Below, one piece after another: positions 1 through 7,534 of a stretch of 35,932 bases of DNA (position 1 is its first letter; each line of letters opens with the position of its first letter). This DNA is from a virus. The notes under the pieces were generated by a model. That model did no database searches. It saw only the letters and a list, made by a program, of their open reading frames with translations, and was not told where the DNA came from. The DNA lies in the IMG/VR virus record IMGVR_UViG_3300029448_000158, positions 1-35,932 of that record, one strand, 5' to 3'. The translations under genes and the position numbers were made by a program.

Positions 1-35
1 TTGATCCAGCTGAAATAAAGGAGGTGTTCCATTGA
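1..35 (+). CDS. 3' end of a 75-aa unknown protein (partial)
   Basis: The first 35 bases match the last codons of the complete 75-aa gene at 34358-34585. The readable tail is FDPAEIKEVFH, ending at TGA 33-35. The stop overlaps the TTG start of the DUF1289 gene, as it does in the complete copy. The 5' part lies outside the window. Function unknown. Confidence 0.8.
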   Translation, partial: DPAEIKEVFH

Positions 36-343
36 GTAATTATAAAAAAATGAACGTAATAAAAGGATACGCAACTTCGTTAGCTGACAATCCTTGTATT
101 AATATGTGTGGCAATTTGACAGTAGGTGGCAATGCTAGCTGCAAGTATTGTGGTAGAACACAAGAGCAAATAACTCATTGGCAAGAGTATCCAGTAACAG
201 TTAAAAAATTAATTAACTTAGAGAATTACGATAAGCACGCTTCTAGACAAAGAATAACTGCCCTTGCACAAGAGTACGATATATCTTTTGAAACTGCCAG
301 ACAGATATTTGCAGTTGATGGGCATTTAAGTTCTATTAATTAA
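32..343 (+). CDS. DUF1289-like cysteine-rich protein, left copy
   Basis: This 103-aa protein carries the pattern DNPCINMCGNL followed by CKYCGRT and a Trp (residues about 20-50). That matches the small DUF1289 family of proteobacterial proteins with a C-x3-C, C-x2-C cluster, likely metal-binding; the family has no firm function that I can name. The C-terminal half (about 60-103) is helical and HTH-like (SRQRITALAQEYDISFETARQIF), which is inference. The start is TTG at 32. A textbook AAGGAGGT lies about seven bases upstream, and the stop of the preceding gene overlaps it, indicating translational coupling. The next in-frame ATG (50) lacks a ribosome site. Its stop overlaps that of the convergent gene at 340-343. 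The protein is identical to the right copy. Confidence 0.8.
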   Translation: MSNYKKMNVIKGYATSLADNPCINMCGNLTVGGNASCKYCGRTQEQITHWQEYPVTVKKLINLENYDKHASRQRITALAQEYDISFETARQIFAVDGHLSSIN

Positions 344-561
344 CCCTCGCACTCCACAATATCGTTATACAGTTCCCTTCTGATTTCCGTTCTTAATTCT
401 TTTGGAACTTCACTAAGGATCTTTAAATCGCTTATCTTAGGCTTGAAAGTTTTGTGCTTATTAGCTTCATGGTCGGACTCATCTTTCCATCGCCAGCGTA
501 TCTCCTCTGGATGCAGCTCTGATTTAAAATAGAACGAATAACGTAATGGTTCACTCTTCAT
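340..561 (-). CDS. Unknown 73-aa protein, left copy
   Basis: This small charged protein (MKSEPLRYSFYFKSELHPEE...) contains Trp/Arg and Lys-rich stretches and has no domain that I recognise. It is the last gene of the long minus-strand array. It overlaps the convergent DUF1289 gene by four bases (stop against stop) and starts inside the end of the 53-aa gene (11-base overlap). A second copy at 34890-35111 differs by one residue (P to S), with most base changes silent, so it is a translated gene under selection. Function unknown. Confidence 0.75.
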   Translation of the reverse strand: MKSEPLRYSFYFKSELHPEEIRWRWKDESDHEANKHKTFKPKISDLKILSEVPKELRTEIRRELYNDIVECEG

Positions 562-712
562 TGTCTACTTCTAGAATTACATCGCCCAAACGATCCTTTG
601 CTTCACCAATAACCCTTGCGTACTCTATTTGATCTACTGGTACGTTAGTAGCTTCGGTGTGTGCTAGGAATTGCTCTAATCTATTGTGTATGCGTTTTAG
701 TTCTTCTAACAT
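551..712 (-). CDS. Unknown 53-aa helical protein, left copy
   Basis: This protein starts MLEELKRIHNRLEQFL and is predicted to be two helices, with an Asp/Glu-rich C-terminus. The ATG at 710-712 has GGAGAG about six bases upstream. The stop lies at 551-553, inside the first codons of the downstream 73-aa gene. A homologue with several amino-acid changes (A to T, E to Q, Q to P) and a different C-terminus is at 35547-35702. There the extra gene has been inserted directly downstream. Function unknown. Confidence 0.7.
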   Translation of the reverse strand: MLEELKRIHNRLEQFLAHTEATNVPVDQIEYARVIGEAKDRLGDVILEVDNEE

Positions 713-966
713 TTTTTCTCTCCATAAAATTTAATTTTTTCAAGAAACCATCTAAAAGGATTAGAGTCTATTAAATCTCTCCTACGTTCCTTTCTTGGTT
801 CTTGGGTTACTTTACCAGTTCTAATGTCGGTAAAAGTTCTGCTTCCATCATTAAAGACTTTTGTTGATATGTAGTCGTTGTAATGATGATATTTAAGTTG
901 CTTCGCCCATTTATTGTAGGCTTGCAATCCTCTTTGCTTTTCTACTGCGTCTCTAAATTCAGTCAC
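706..966 (-). CDS. Unknown 86-aa basic protein, left copy
   Basis: The protein is rich in Lys, Arg and Tyr (AYNKWAKQLKYHHYNDYIST, then EPRKERRRDL) and resembles a small nucleic-acid-associated protein, but no family is recognised. The start is GTG at 964-966, overlapping the integrase stop (GTGA), with GGAGGAAC just upstream. It is therefore coupled to the integrase gene. The stop overlaps the start of the 53-aa gene by seven bases. A truncated second copy ends the window (35695-35932). Confidence 0.7.
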   Translation of the reverse strand: MTEFRDAVEKQRGLQAYNKWAKQLKYHHYNDYISTKVFNDGSRTFTDIRTGKVTQEPRKERRRDLIDSNPFRWFLEKIKFYGEKKC

Positions 967-2024
967 TTTGTTCCTCCCATAATCATTTTACTAATATTGT
1001 CTGAAGTCTTTTGAGCGTTCTCCTGGTTCTTGTCTGCCATTAAATGCGAGTAGCGTTTAGTGGTTGATGTATCGGAGTGACCTAACAACCCAGCCACTTC
1101 TTCTAAAGTAAATCCGTTGCTTACCATTTGGCTACCAAAGGTGTGTCTCAAATCATGGAAGCGGAAATTAAAAATTTCTGCTTCCTTTAATATTCGCTTC
1201 CACCACTTTTGAGGTGATGATGCAAAACCTATAATTTTTTCTCCATCTTTAGGTAAGTTATCCAAAAGCTGCATAGCTTGATTGGATAAAAAGATCTTAC
1301 GATCTATGCCCTTGTGGTCTGTCTTGTGTTCGGTAAGCGTTAAAACATTACCTTCTAAGTCTGACCACCTGGCTTTTAACAACTCACCAATTCTTGCTCC
1401 AGTAAACAGTAGCAACCAAATTAAAGTGGTTTGCTTTTGTTTGAAGGGTGCTTCTCTATTAAGAACGACAGTCAAGCGTGCCAGCTCTTCTTGAGTTAAG
1501 TAACGCACTCTTTTGTATTCTTTATTCATGCGAAACTTCTTAGGAAAAGGATTGGGTGATAGTTCGCCAATGGATTCCATGTAGTTAAATAATGTCCTTA
1601 GTAAACGCAGAACTGCGTTAGCACGATAAGGCCCATTGTTGTTAGTTAAGTCGGTGTGTAGCGTTCTTAAATCCGAGTATTTTATGGTTCTAATATCTCT
1701 ATCTTTAAGGTAAGGAAAAATAACCCCCTCAAACATCTCTACATCGTGTTTGCGAGACTTTTTTTGTAAACCTATATCGCCACTCCATAATAACCAAACC
1801 TCGCTTATATTGAGTTTCTGTGGCTTGGGTATTTCTTGGGTTTGATTGCGTGTCTCTATCGCTTTGTATCGTGCTTCTTTCCAACCAAAGTTATTGGTTA
1901 GTTCTCCAAGTTTAACCTTGCGTCTTTTACCTTCAATTGTGTAATCCAAGTAAAAGGATTTGCTATAGTCAAACTCTCTAAGGTGTAAGCCACGAACTTG
2001 TTTATCTCTCGTTATGGTTTCCAT
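963..2024 (-). CDS. int: Tyrosine recombinase / phage integrase
   Basis: This enzyme performs site-specific integration and excision of the phage genome. All catalytic features are visible in the 353-aa protein. There is an N-terminal arm-binding part (to about residue 70), a SAM-like core-binding domain (about 75-165) and a catalytic domain. The catalytic domain holds TGARIGEL (Arg I), HKTDHKG (beta-hairpin Lys), HDLRHTF (His-x2-Arg) and LLGHSDTSTTKRYSHL (His and nucleophile Tyr). The length is typical of P2/P4-like phage integrases. An ATG at 2028-2030 is possible, but AGAGGA abuts it directly; the ATG at 2022-2024 has proper spacing and is preferred. The gene lies downstream of three microprotein genes and a non-coding region that may hold attP. 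Confidence 0.95.
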   Translation of the reverse strand: METITRDKQVRGLHLREFDYSKSFYLDYTIEGKRRKVKLGELTNNFGWKEARYKAIETRNQTQEIPKPQKLNISEVWLLWSGDIGLQKKSRKHDVEMFEGVIFPYLKDRDIRTIKYSDLRTLHTDLTNNNGPYRANAVLRLLRTLFNYMESIGELSPNPFPKKFRMNKEYKRVRYLTQEELARLTVVLNREAPFKQKQTTLIWLLLFTGARIGELLKARWSDLEGNVLTLTEHKTDHKGIDRKIFLSNQAMQLLDNLPKDGEKIIGFASSPQKWWKRILKEAEIFNFRFHDLRHTFGSQMVSNGFTLEEVAGLLGHSDTSTTKRYSHLMADKNQENAQKTSDNISKMIMGGTK

Positions 2025-2038
2025 AATCATTCCTCTAG

Positions 2039-2197
2039 TTAGGCTTGAGAGCCATAAAGAGTTAGAGAGGTTCTATAAGTTTCCATGTGGCAATCAGCAC
2101 AAAAATGTGAACCCTTTTTTCTGCGATTATTACAATCTGTATATTCGCAATACATTTTTCCCCTTATCCCTGTTTCATATTTTTCTTTATTACTCAT
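2039..2197 (-). CDS. 52-aa putative zinc-binding microprotein
   Basis: This short ORF starts MSNKEKYETGIRGKMYCEY. Four cysteines are arranged as C17-x4-C22 and C33-x2-C36, with His37 following, like a small zinc ribbon. GGAGAGG lies just upstream of the ATG. Its ATGA overlaps the stop of the preceding 45-aa gene, a coupling signal typical of real phage genes. It ends 15 bases before the integrase start. A role in regulation or as an inhibitor of a host protein is plausible but is inference only. Confidence 0.65.
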   Translation of the reverse strand: MSNKEKYETGIRGKMYCEYTDCNNRRKKGSHFCADCHMETYRTSLTLYGSQA

Positions 2198-2331
2198 AAA
2201 CCTCTCCTTTGCTTTTTGCGTTTGATACGCTTTTTTTTTGCCCTATCTTGGTCTGTAAGACCATAACTTTTGTGCATTTGATTGATGCCCATACCATGCA
2301 AATTTGGTTCTATGGTTGTAAATTTAGACAT
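2194..2331 (-). CDS. 45-aa basic microprotein
   Basis: The protein starts MSKFTTIEPNLHGMGINQMH, and its last 16 residues are almost all Lys/Arg (AKKKRIKRKKQRRGL). A GGGGGG purine run sits about six bases before the ATG. The stop overlaps the next start by four bases (ATGA). The basic tail suggests nucleic-acid contact, as inference. No family recognised. Confidence 0.55.
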   Translation of the reverse strand: MSKFTTIEPNLHGMGINQMHKSYGLTDQDRAKKKRIKRKKQRRGL

Positions 2332-2334
2332 TGT

Positions 2335-2451
2335 TTACCCCCCTAATTGAAAAAGAAATAAGAACATAAATCCTAATAAAAGAAGGCAGTAAGCCATCTG
2401 ATATAAGAAGTTATGTAACTGTGGGAATCGTTTTCTCCTCATGTCTCTCAT
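2335..2451 (-). CDS. 38-aa single-pass membrane microprotein
   Basis: After a basic N-terminus (MRDMRRKRFPQL) the sequence is a continuous hydrophobic helix (about residues 18-35, AYCLLLLGFMFLFLFQLG). This predicts a small inner-membrane protein with a cytoplasmic N-terminus. AGGAGAG lies six bases upstream of the ATG. It is the first gene after the non-coding region 2452-2631 and so heads the integrase operon. It could act in superinfection exclusion or as a holin-like peptide, but nothing decides this. Confidence 0.55.
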   Translation of the reverse strand: MRDMRRKRFPQLHNFLYQMAYCLLLLGFMFLFLFQLGG

Positions 2452-2526
2452 TTTTTCTCTCCTAAATTATTATTAAATTTCCTCAACTATGTAGTGAATG
2501 AAAGTGTTGTTTAATTAACTACAATG

Positions 2527-2532
2527 ATTATA
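2527..2532 (-). promoter_or_regulatory. Candidate -10 box for the microprotein-integrase operon
   Basis: A TATAAT sequence on the minus strand lies about 75 bases upstream of the first microprotein start, in the only gene-free stretch before the integrase operon. No good -35 hexamer is seen at the usual spacing (TAGACA is 20 bases away). It may need an activator or be a chance AT match. Confidence 0.3.
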
Positions 2533-2533
2533 T

Positions 2534-2577
2534 TAAAGACTTATTCCTAATCTGTCTACTCTTTTCGTAAGTCTTTA
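2534..2577. repeat. 10-bp perfect inverted repeat in the int upstream region
   Basis: The arms TAAAGACTTA (2534-2543) and TAAGTCTTTA (2568-2577) are perfect complements separated by 24 bases. The element lies in the gene-free stretch upstream of the integrase operon. It could be an operator, an integrase core or arm site within attP, or an RNA hairpin. No tRNA-like segment was found that would identify the attachment core. Confidence 0.5.
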
Positions 2578-2610
2578 TATACCAATGTTTTAGGGGAGTT
2601 GGAAAGCTGG

Positions 2611-2642
2611 TTGGTGCGTGTTGGTGCTTATTTAAGCACCTA
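2611..2642. repeat. Cluster of TWGGTGC motifs with palindrome
   Basis: TTGGTGC occurs at 2611-2617 and 2621-2627, and its inverse GCACCTA at 2636-2642. The last two form a near-perfect palindrome with 8-bp arms (2623-2640) that spans the stop codon of the nuclease gene. The same heptamer is found four times in the iteron region at 27815-27871, suggesting a common DNA-binding protein. Confidence 0.5.
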
Positions 2643-3024
2643 ATATGTCTAATATGTTTTCTATGGGGTTACTGTCTTTCATTTCTTTATCTTGGATAGT
2701 TATGTTGATAGCTTTACTAGGTTTGCGAAAGACTACGTTCATGTGTTCCAAAGACACAAAAGCAAAGATGTCTATAGATCCATCTTCATAGTTACGATTC
2801 TTGGTGTGCGATCCTCTTCGCATATCAAACCGCCAGTTGGCTCTGTGCTTTTCTATTTTGGTTTTGGTTTTAACCTGGACTTTATAAAGGATGTTGTCGT
2901 GCTGAAATAATATATCAGCTTCAGCTGAGTGGGGAACAATAAGTACGGTATCAGAGATTTGACAGAGAAGTGATGCCACGAAATACTCGCCAGAACGACC
3001 AACACGTTCTGTAGTTCTTGACAT
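2632..3024 (-). CDS. PD-(D/E)XK endonuclease-like protein
   Basis: This 130-aa protein shows the compact nuclease fold found in PDDEXK group I-intron-type and resolvase-like enzymes. GRSGEYFVASLL supplies the helix with a conserved Glu (about residues 9-20). AEADILF gives the metal-binding Asp (about 38), and YKVQVKTKT holds the Q-x-K catalytic strand (about 47-55). It would cut DNA with Mg2+. It sits after the ejection proteins and before the integrase control region, alone between two intergenic gaps. It may act as a resolvase-like or homing-type nuclease, or in host DNA degradation; the family does not settle this. Confidence 0.7.
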   Translation of the reverse strand: MSRTTERVGRSGEYFVASLLCQISDTVLIVPHSAEADILFQHDNILYKVQVKTKTKIEKHRANWRFDMRRGSHTKNRNYEDGSIDIFAFVSLEHMNVVFRKPSKAINITIQDKEMKDSNPIENILDILGA

Positions 3025-3063
3025 AACTATTCAAATTTCTTTTCCTTGTTAGACATGGGGTTT

Positions 3064-4665
3064 TTATGGAGTTCTTGATTTTCTAAAATCTTCTAATATT
3101 TTTTGTTTTTCTTTATCGGAATCTATTTCATCATCTGCTGCACCAATTACTCTGCTTGTTCTTAATATTGGAGCATAGTTTGGTTTTAAAATTGTATTAA
3201 TATTATCAATATTTGTTAAAGCTGGACTTGCTAGTCTTTTAGCTTGACCAACTTTTATTGCGGTTTCTCCTAACAAACGAGGAGAAGAAGCTCCAGCATT
3301 TAAAGCAGCCATAAATGCAAAAAGTGGATTGGATGTAGCAACACCAGCTCCAACTCCAGCTGCTCCTACACCTCCAGCTGTATATCTTCCCAATCCTCTT
3401 GGAATAAATGTATCTGCTGATTGAGCGGCAAGTTGATATGGAAGGTTTGGCTGACCTCCTATTTCTGATATTTCATCTAATAAATTTCCTCTTAAACCAA
3501 AACTTGTATTTGCATTGTTTCTTGTTGTGGATTGTAATTTTCTTGCAATACTTTCAACATCTTCTATTTTTCCAGAACCTAATGCTTTTTTTATTTGTTT
3601 TTCTAACGTCTTAGACTGTTCATAGGCTTGCATTACAGGGCCATATTCTGGAGAATTATCTAAAATAGTCTTTCTAAGACTGTTTCTGTAAGAAGTTACT
3701 AAAGCTCCTGTTCTATCCATAGATGTTGCGTCTGGCATAAAATCATCAAGAGATTGTTTTAAAAAATCCAAACCATCAACTGTATGTAATTCTGGTGATT
3801 TTACCCAATCATCAACCAAATTATTTATTTCTTTAATTTTTGCGTTTATTTTAGGAGTTCCAACCTGACCTCGTTTAGTTGATTGTGTAAATTCTTTTAT
3901 TGTTTTGTTTAAATTATTTTTTACAACTTTAGGATCAATTTTAATTTTTTCTAAACCAAGATTCTCCATGCTGTTTAAATATTCTTTTTTTCTAGCTTTT
4001 GCTACATTCTGCAACCCTTCCATATAACTATAAACAGGCTGTAGGGTTGTTTCTAAAGTTTTGTTAGCAGACATTTGAGATCTTATTGCATTTAAAACAT
4101 CACCGCCTTTTTCTCCACCTTTAGCTAAAGTAGTTAAAACTCCATCACCAAGACCAGATTGCCCTTTTATAATATTGCCTACAGTCGCTTCTGTAATGCC
4201 CTTAACAGCGCCAGGTGTTTTTTGTAACCCTTTCATTAAAAGAAGCGTTGGATCAACTGCTTTGGTTGCCTTACTAATTATATTGCTAGATTTAAGGGGC
4301 GCTCTTGCAAGGCTTAAAGGAACTGCTAAATCTGCCAAAAATCCTACAGGATCATTTTTTAAAGTGTTGGCAACTTTGCTTTTAACTTCATTAAAATCTT
4401 TACCACCATATCTATCATAGTAAAATTTCCCAACCGCCCTTGCAGCTTCTTCACTTGGCTGTTCACCAGGTGTATATAGATTGTAAATTCCTTTTCCTAA
4501 TTCAACTAAATTTTTAGCTGTTTCTATAGGACTTAATAAAGGCGTAATAGTATCACTAGCAAATTTATATGCGCTTGAAGGAACATTTCCAAGAGTTTCT
4601 AAACCACTATCAAGAACACTTAATTGTTCTTCTTTTTCTTTTTCTAATTGTTCCAAAGATTTCAT
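3064..4665 (-). CDS. Putative internal virion / ejection protein (533 aa)
   Basis: This long, largely helical protein carries many Lys and Glu residues (about 1-420). A Gly/Ala-rich hydrophobic stretch follows near residues 428-460 (AGGVGAAGVGAGVATSN). That layout is typical of phage ejection proteins that form a channel through the host envelope. No enzymatic motif is seen. It is the third of three tightly packed genes after the tail hub (346, 409 and 533 aa; three bases between the last two). This matches the ejection-protein cassette of podoviruses. The assignment rests on position and composition, not on a recognised domain. Confidence 0.5.
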   Translation of the reverse strand: MKSLEQLEKEKEEQLSVLDSGLETLGNVPSSAYKFASDTITPLLSPIETAKNLVELGKGIYNLYTPGEQPSEEAARAVGKFYYDRYGGKDFNEVKSKVANTLKNDPVGFLADLAVPLSLARAPLKSSNIISKATKAVDPTLLLMKGLQKTPGAVKGITEATVGNIIKGQSGLGDGVLTTLAKGGEKGGDVLNAIRSQMSANKTLETTLQPVYSYMEGLQNVAKARKKEYLNSMENLGLEKIKIDPKVVKNNLNKTIKEFTQSTKRGQVGTPKINAKIKEINNLVDDWVKSPELHTVDGLDFLKQSLDDFMPDATSMDRTGALVTSYRNSLRKTILDNSPEYGPVMQAYEQSKTLEKQIKKALGSGKIEDVESIARKLQSTTRNNANTSFGLRGNLLDEISEIGGQPNLPYQLAAQSADTFIPRGLGRYTAGGVGAAGVGAGVATSNPLFAFMAALNAGASSPRLLGETAIKVGQAKRLASPALTNIDNINTILKPNYAPILRTSRVIGAADDEIDSDKEKQKILEDFRKSRTP

Positions 4666-4668
4666 TAT

Positions 4669-5898
4669 TTATTTTCCTGTTCTTCTAAGAATCTCTTTTT
4701 TAAGAACAGACTCCCACACAGAATCTTTTTTAGCTTTTTTGTAAGCATTTTCTATTGCATTATCGTCTAAATCTTTAGCGTCTAAAAAATAATCTTTGCT
4801 TAAATCTCTTATAAAAGATTCTGAAGTATATTCTTTGCCTTTATACCCACGCATAGATTTATTATTGTTTTCATAGTAATCAACTGATTCTTTCTCTGTT
4901 TCTATTAACTGTTGTGATTGTGCTTTTAAATCAAGTAATCTTTCTAAATTTTCTTCAGGTGAAAGACTAGGGTTGTAACCTCTTCTAATTAAGGCTTCAC
5001 CTTCTCTTTCTGAGAATTGACCACCTAAAATTTCTTTTAAACTTTGTTGAATAACACTAGCAACTCTTTCTTCTACCATTAAACCTTGTTCATTAAAATA
5101 CGCAGCTAATTTTGGAAAATCAGATAACATACCAGCGCTTACACCAGAAATAGCAACTCCGTTTTTGGCTGCTGTTTCTAAAATAAGCTGTGCATCTTCT
5201 AGTCTTTCTAAATTAGCAACATTTTTTGCACCCCTACCATCATCAATGTATTTTGTATAAATGGTAGCAAATTTCTCATCGGTAGAAATTTCACCTTTAT
5301 TCATAGGTCTTTCGCCAAAACCCAATCCTTGAACAGCAGCCGTTTCGGCTACTTTTTTATCATAAGTAATTTTTGGATCATATTTACCAACAGAGCCAAG
5401 ACCCATAACATCATTAATCTGTTGTTGAAGATTTGCTTTTTTGGCTGGATCTGTTTCTAGCCTTAATTGTGTTCTTAATTCATTAAGAAAATTTGCGTTT
5501 GTAATTAAAGTAGATCCATCTTTTCCACTAAACTGACTTTCAAATTGATATTTAGCAAACAACTCTGGGTTTGCTTTAGCCAATTCTTTTTGTGCTGCGT
5601 TTAAATTAGAACCATCTATTGCTGCATTTAACTTAGCAGCATTATCCCTAGCAGTACGCAACTGTTCGTTTTGCTGAAGCATAGCCATATCTTGCGACAT
5701 ATCATTGCCTTTTAACGCACCACCAAGAAGATAAAGCATTTTAGTTAATCCTTGTTTTTTTTCAGGTGTCATGTTTCTAAATCTGTCACCAAATCTTTTT
5801 GGTTGTGGGGGAGTAACAGGTGTAGGAAGATTTACAGGATATTGTTGTTTTATATTTCCCAATATTTGTTGCATATTTAATAAATTATTTATTGCCAT
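4669..5898 (-). CDS. Putative DNA transfer / ejection protein (409 aa)
   Basis: The N-terminus is Pro/Gln-rich (NLPTPVTPPQPKRFGDRF), and the rest is helical. A C-terminal segment, LGGQFSEREGEALIRRGYNP then SPEENLERLLDLKAQ (about residues 295-335), resembles a segment I recall from podoviral DNA-transfer proteins. It lies directly between the S74-tailed protein (adjacent, no gap) and the 533-aa protein (three-base gap). A virion protein injected with the genome is the likely role; this is inference from context and partial similarity. Confidence 0.5.
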   Translation of the reverse strand: MAINNLLNMQQILGNIKQQYPVNLPTPVTPPQPKRFGDRFRNMTPEKKQGLTKMLYLLGGALKGNDMSQDMAMLQQNEQLRTARDNAAKLNAAIDGSNLNAAQKELAKANPELFAKYQFESQFSGKDGSTLITNANFLNELRTQLRLETDPAKKANLQQQINDVMGLGSVGKYDPKITYDKKVAETAAVQGLGFGERPMNKGEISTDEKFATIYTKYIDDGRGAKNVANLERLEDAQLILETAAKNGVAISGVSAGMLSDFPKLAAYFNEQGLMVEERVASVIQQSLKEILGGQFSEREGEALIRRGYNPSLSPEENLERLLDLKAQSQQLIETEKESVDYYENNNKSMRGYKGKEYTSESFIRDLSKDYFLDAKDLDDNAIENAYKKAKKDSVWESVLKKEILRRTGK

Positions 5899-6939
5899 TT
5901 ATAAAACTCCATAATTGACTTTGTAGTAACCATTAGCGTCTTGAATAACCGCTTCAGGCATGTACTTTTTAACTTCTTGAGCAATAACACCAATGGTTGA
6001 AGTGTTGACTCCTAACTCTTTGGCTTTGTCGTTCCAATCCCAAGTATATAAATTGTGTCCGTTTTCAGACTTACCAATAGGTTTAATGTTTTCTTTTAAT
6101 CTTTCGTCAGACCAAATAACAGCAGCTAACTGAGCAGCTGTACCCAACACATCACCAACACCAGTTTGTTGTTGACCTGTTTGTGTTGTGGTGCTTTGTT
6201 GTGGTATTAATCCAGCTGCTTGTGATAACAAACCAAGTTGCTTTTGACCATAACCCATAGCATCTGCGTATTGACCATAAGCTTGATTAAGAGCTTGTTG
6301 CTGGAATTGTTGTTGTTGTCCACCTATGCCAGACAATAAACCAAGATTGTTGTATTGATCTGCTAATTGGTTGCCAAATAAACCAGCTTGGAAACCTCTG
6401 TTGCCTATTTCTCTGTTTATATCTTGTCCAGCTAGTGATGTAGCTCTATCAAAACCACCTTGTCGTAAGCCAGCAGCGGTTCTAGCTGCTTGGTCTGCAA
6501 ATGCTCTGTTGGTTTCTGCTTCTAATACTCCACTTCTTGAACCACCAAAAGCACCAGCTCCTATAGCTCTGTCTTGATCTCTACTAACTGCCATTTGCCT
6601 AGATCTATCTAAATCAGCCAACGTAGTATCTACAACTTGCTGTGTGTATGGATTTTGATAAGCACCAATGTCTCTATCTAAAATACTAGGTGCGCTCATG
6701 CTAGCCAAAGCGTTTAATGAACCTCTAGGATCGTAACCCATAGATTGACCAAACATATTTCTGGTTGCATCAAAACCTGTTAATTGGTCTGGATTAAAGC
6801 CAGCCACACGAGGGCCTGTGTATGGAAGGTATGGTTGATTAGCAATAGTTTTACCTGTGTTGTAGACATCTTTGTATATTGCCATTAATTGAGGATCAAT
6901 CGCTGTTGACTGAGTTGTTGTATTTTTTCCTTTGCTCAT
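5899..6939 (-). CDS. Gln/Gly-rich virion protein with S74 chaperone domain
   Basis: The first 270 residues are rich in Gln, Gly and Ala and contain YQNPYTQQVVDTTL and GAFGGSRSGVLEAETNRAFADQ, which I associate with podoviral virion proteins. The C-terminal 70 residues form an intramolecular chaperone of the Peptidase_S74 type. They begin WSDERLKENIKPIG, with the conserved Ser-Asp at the self-cleavage point, and include IGVIAQEVKKYMPEAV. Such domains assist trimer folding and then cut themselves off. It heads the ejection-type cassette. Unlike the fibre gene (9404-10720), its body is not fibre-like, so the mature role is open. Confidence 0.65.
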   Translation of the reverse strand: MSKGKNTTTQSTAIDPQLMAIYKDVYNTGKTIANQPYLPYTGPRVAGFNPDQLTGFDATRNMFGQSMGYDPRGSLNALASMSAPSILDRDIGAYQNPYTQQVVDTTLADLDRSRQMAVSRDQDRAIGAGAFGGSRSGVLEAETNRAFADQAARTAAGLRQGGFDRATSLAGQDINREIGNRGFQAGLFGNQLADQYNNLGLLSGIGGQQQQFQQQALNQAYGQYADAMGYGQKQLGLLSQAAGLIPQQSTTTQTGQQQTGVGDVLGTAAQLAAVIWSDERLKENIKPIGKSENGHNLYTWDWNDKAKELGVNTSTIGVIAQEVKKYMPEAVIQDANGYYKVNYGVL

Positions 6940-6942
6940 AAT

Positions 6943-7371
6943 TTATTCCAGTTCTTTTCTAATCATGTGTTCTTCCACAAACCCATGTTTTTTTAAAAAT
7001 CTTTGCCATCCTTTTCTTCCCCCTCCGTAAAGACGAGAACACCCAAAAAAAGTGGCAAATCTTTCAAACTCTGGCAACATTGCTAAGAGTTCTTCTACGT
7101 CACCACCACAAAACAATAAGTTCATTATACGTTTTTGTGGGTAAGTGACCACTTCCGTTATCATTATTGACTCACTTGCTGGCCAAAGTTGAAACTGTCC
7201 ATTCTCTATGCCATCTTCTATATCTTCAAGAGCATAAAGGTCTTGTAACTCAATAGCTGGAACTAATAAGTGTCTTAGCCTTAACCAATGAGGTTTCCAG
7301 TCCTCACTATGATACTGCTGTTGTACTGAGGTTTCCACTATTGTCCGCTTGTATTTTAAACTTAGAGCCAT
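6943..7371 (-). CDS. GNAT-like phage protein (T7 gp13-type)
   Basis: This 142-aa protein has a GNAT-fold signature known from phage internal or assembly proteins. QFQLWPASESIMITEVVTYP forms strands. LPEFERFATFFGCSRLYGGG then RKGWQRFLKKHGF gives the C-terminal helix and strand (about residues 95-135). Acetyltransferase activity is not assured; the relatives that I know are needed for particle assembly. The start at ATG 7369-7371 has GGTGAG upstream and makes the gene overlap the preceding small gene by 65 bases. A GTG at codon 12 would shorten the overlap. Confidence 0.6.
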   Translation of the reverse strand: MALSLKYKRTIVETSVQQQYHSEDWKPHWLRLRHLLVPAIELQDLYALEDIEDGIENGQFQLWPASESIMITEVVTYPQKRIMNLLFCGGDVEELLAMLPEFERFATFFGCSRLYGGGRKGWQRFLKKHGFVEEHMIRKELE

Positions 7372-7534
7372 CAGGACTCACCAAAACTATTTCTGTCTGA
7401 TCGCCACCATTGGCTTCAATGCGTTCACCTTTATTAAAAGTTAAGCCTGATTGGTATTCTAATTCAGACACCAAATAGTTTTGATATTCCCTATCATATT
7501 GTTCACCTGGTCTTGTAAATGCCTTTCTCGCCAT
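7307..7534 (-). CDS. Unknown 75-aa protein behind the tail hub
   Basis: This small soluble protein starts MARKAFTRPGEQYDREYQNY and ends with a predicted beta hairpin (SPDGSKFKIQADNSGNLST). No family recognised. Its ATG overlaps the stop of the 504-aa gene (TAATG), and its 3' end overlaps the GNAT-like gene by 65 bases. It is therefore translated with the tail genes and is probably a minor virion or assembly component. Confidence 0.65.
   Translation of the reverse strand: MARKAFTRPGEQYDREYQNYLVSELEYQSGLTFNKGERIEANGGDQTEIVLVSPDGSKFKIQADNSGNLSTTAVS

Larger units (their letters stand above)
1..943. repeat. Left copy of the diverged terminal duplication
   Basis: This stretch is homologous to 34551-35932. 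From 1 to 561 it aligns without gaps at offset 34550, with about 14 substitutions. The right copy then has about 440 extra bases holding one gene, after which alignment resumes near 571 at offset 34990 and continues to the contig end. All seven differences inside the DUF1289 gene are silent, so this is real strain divergence rather than sequencing error. It is therefore not a simple identical direct terminal repeat. Confidence 0.95.

Noticed and set aside
1-943. Ends as a classic identical direct terminal repeat
   Set aside because: Copies differ by about 2.5% and by a whole gene, so they are not one physical repeat of one genome.
2452-2631. tRNA gene or fragment as integration target
   Set aside because: No T-arm or acceptor-like sequence (GGTTCRA type) could be found here or in other gaps.
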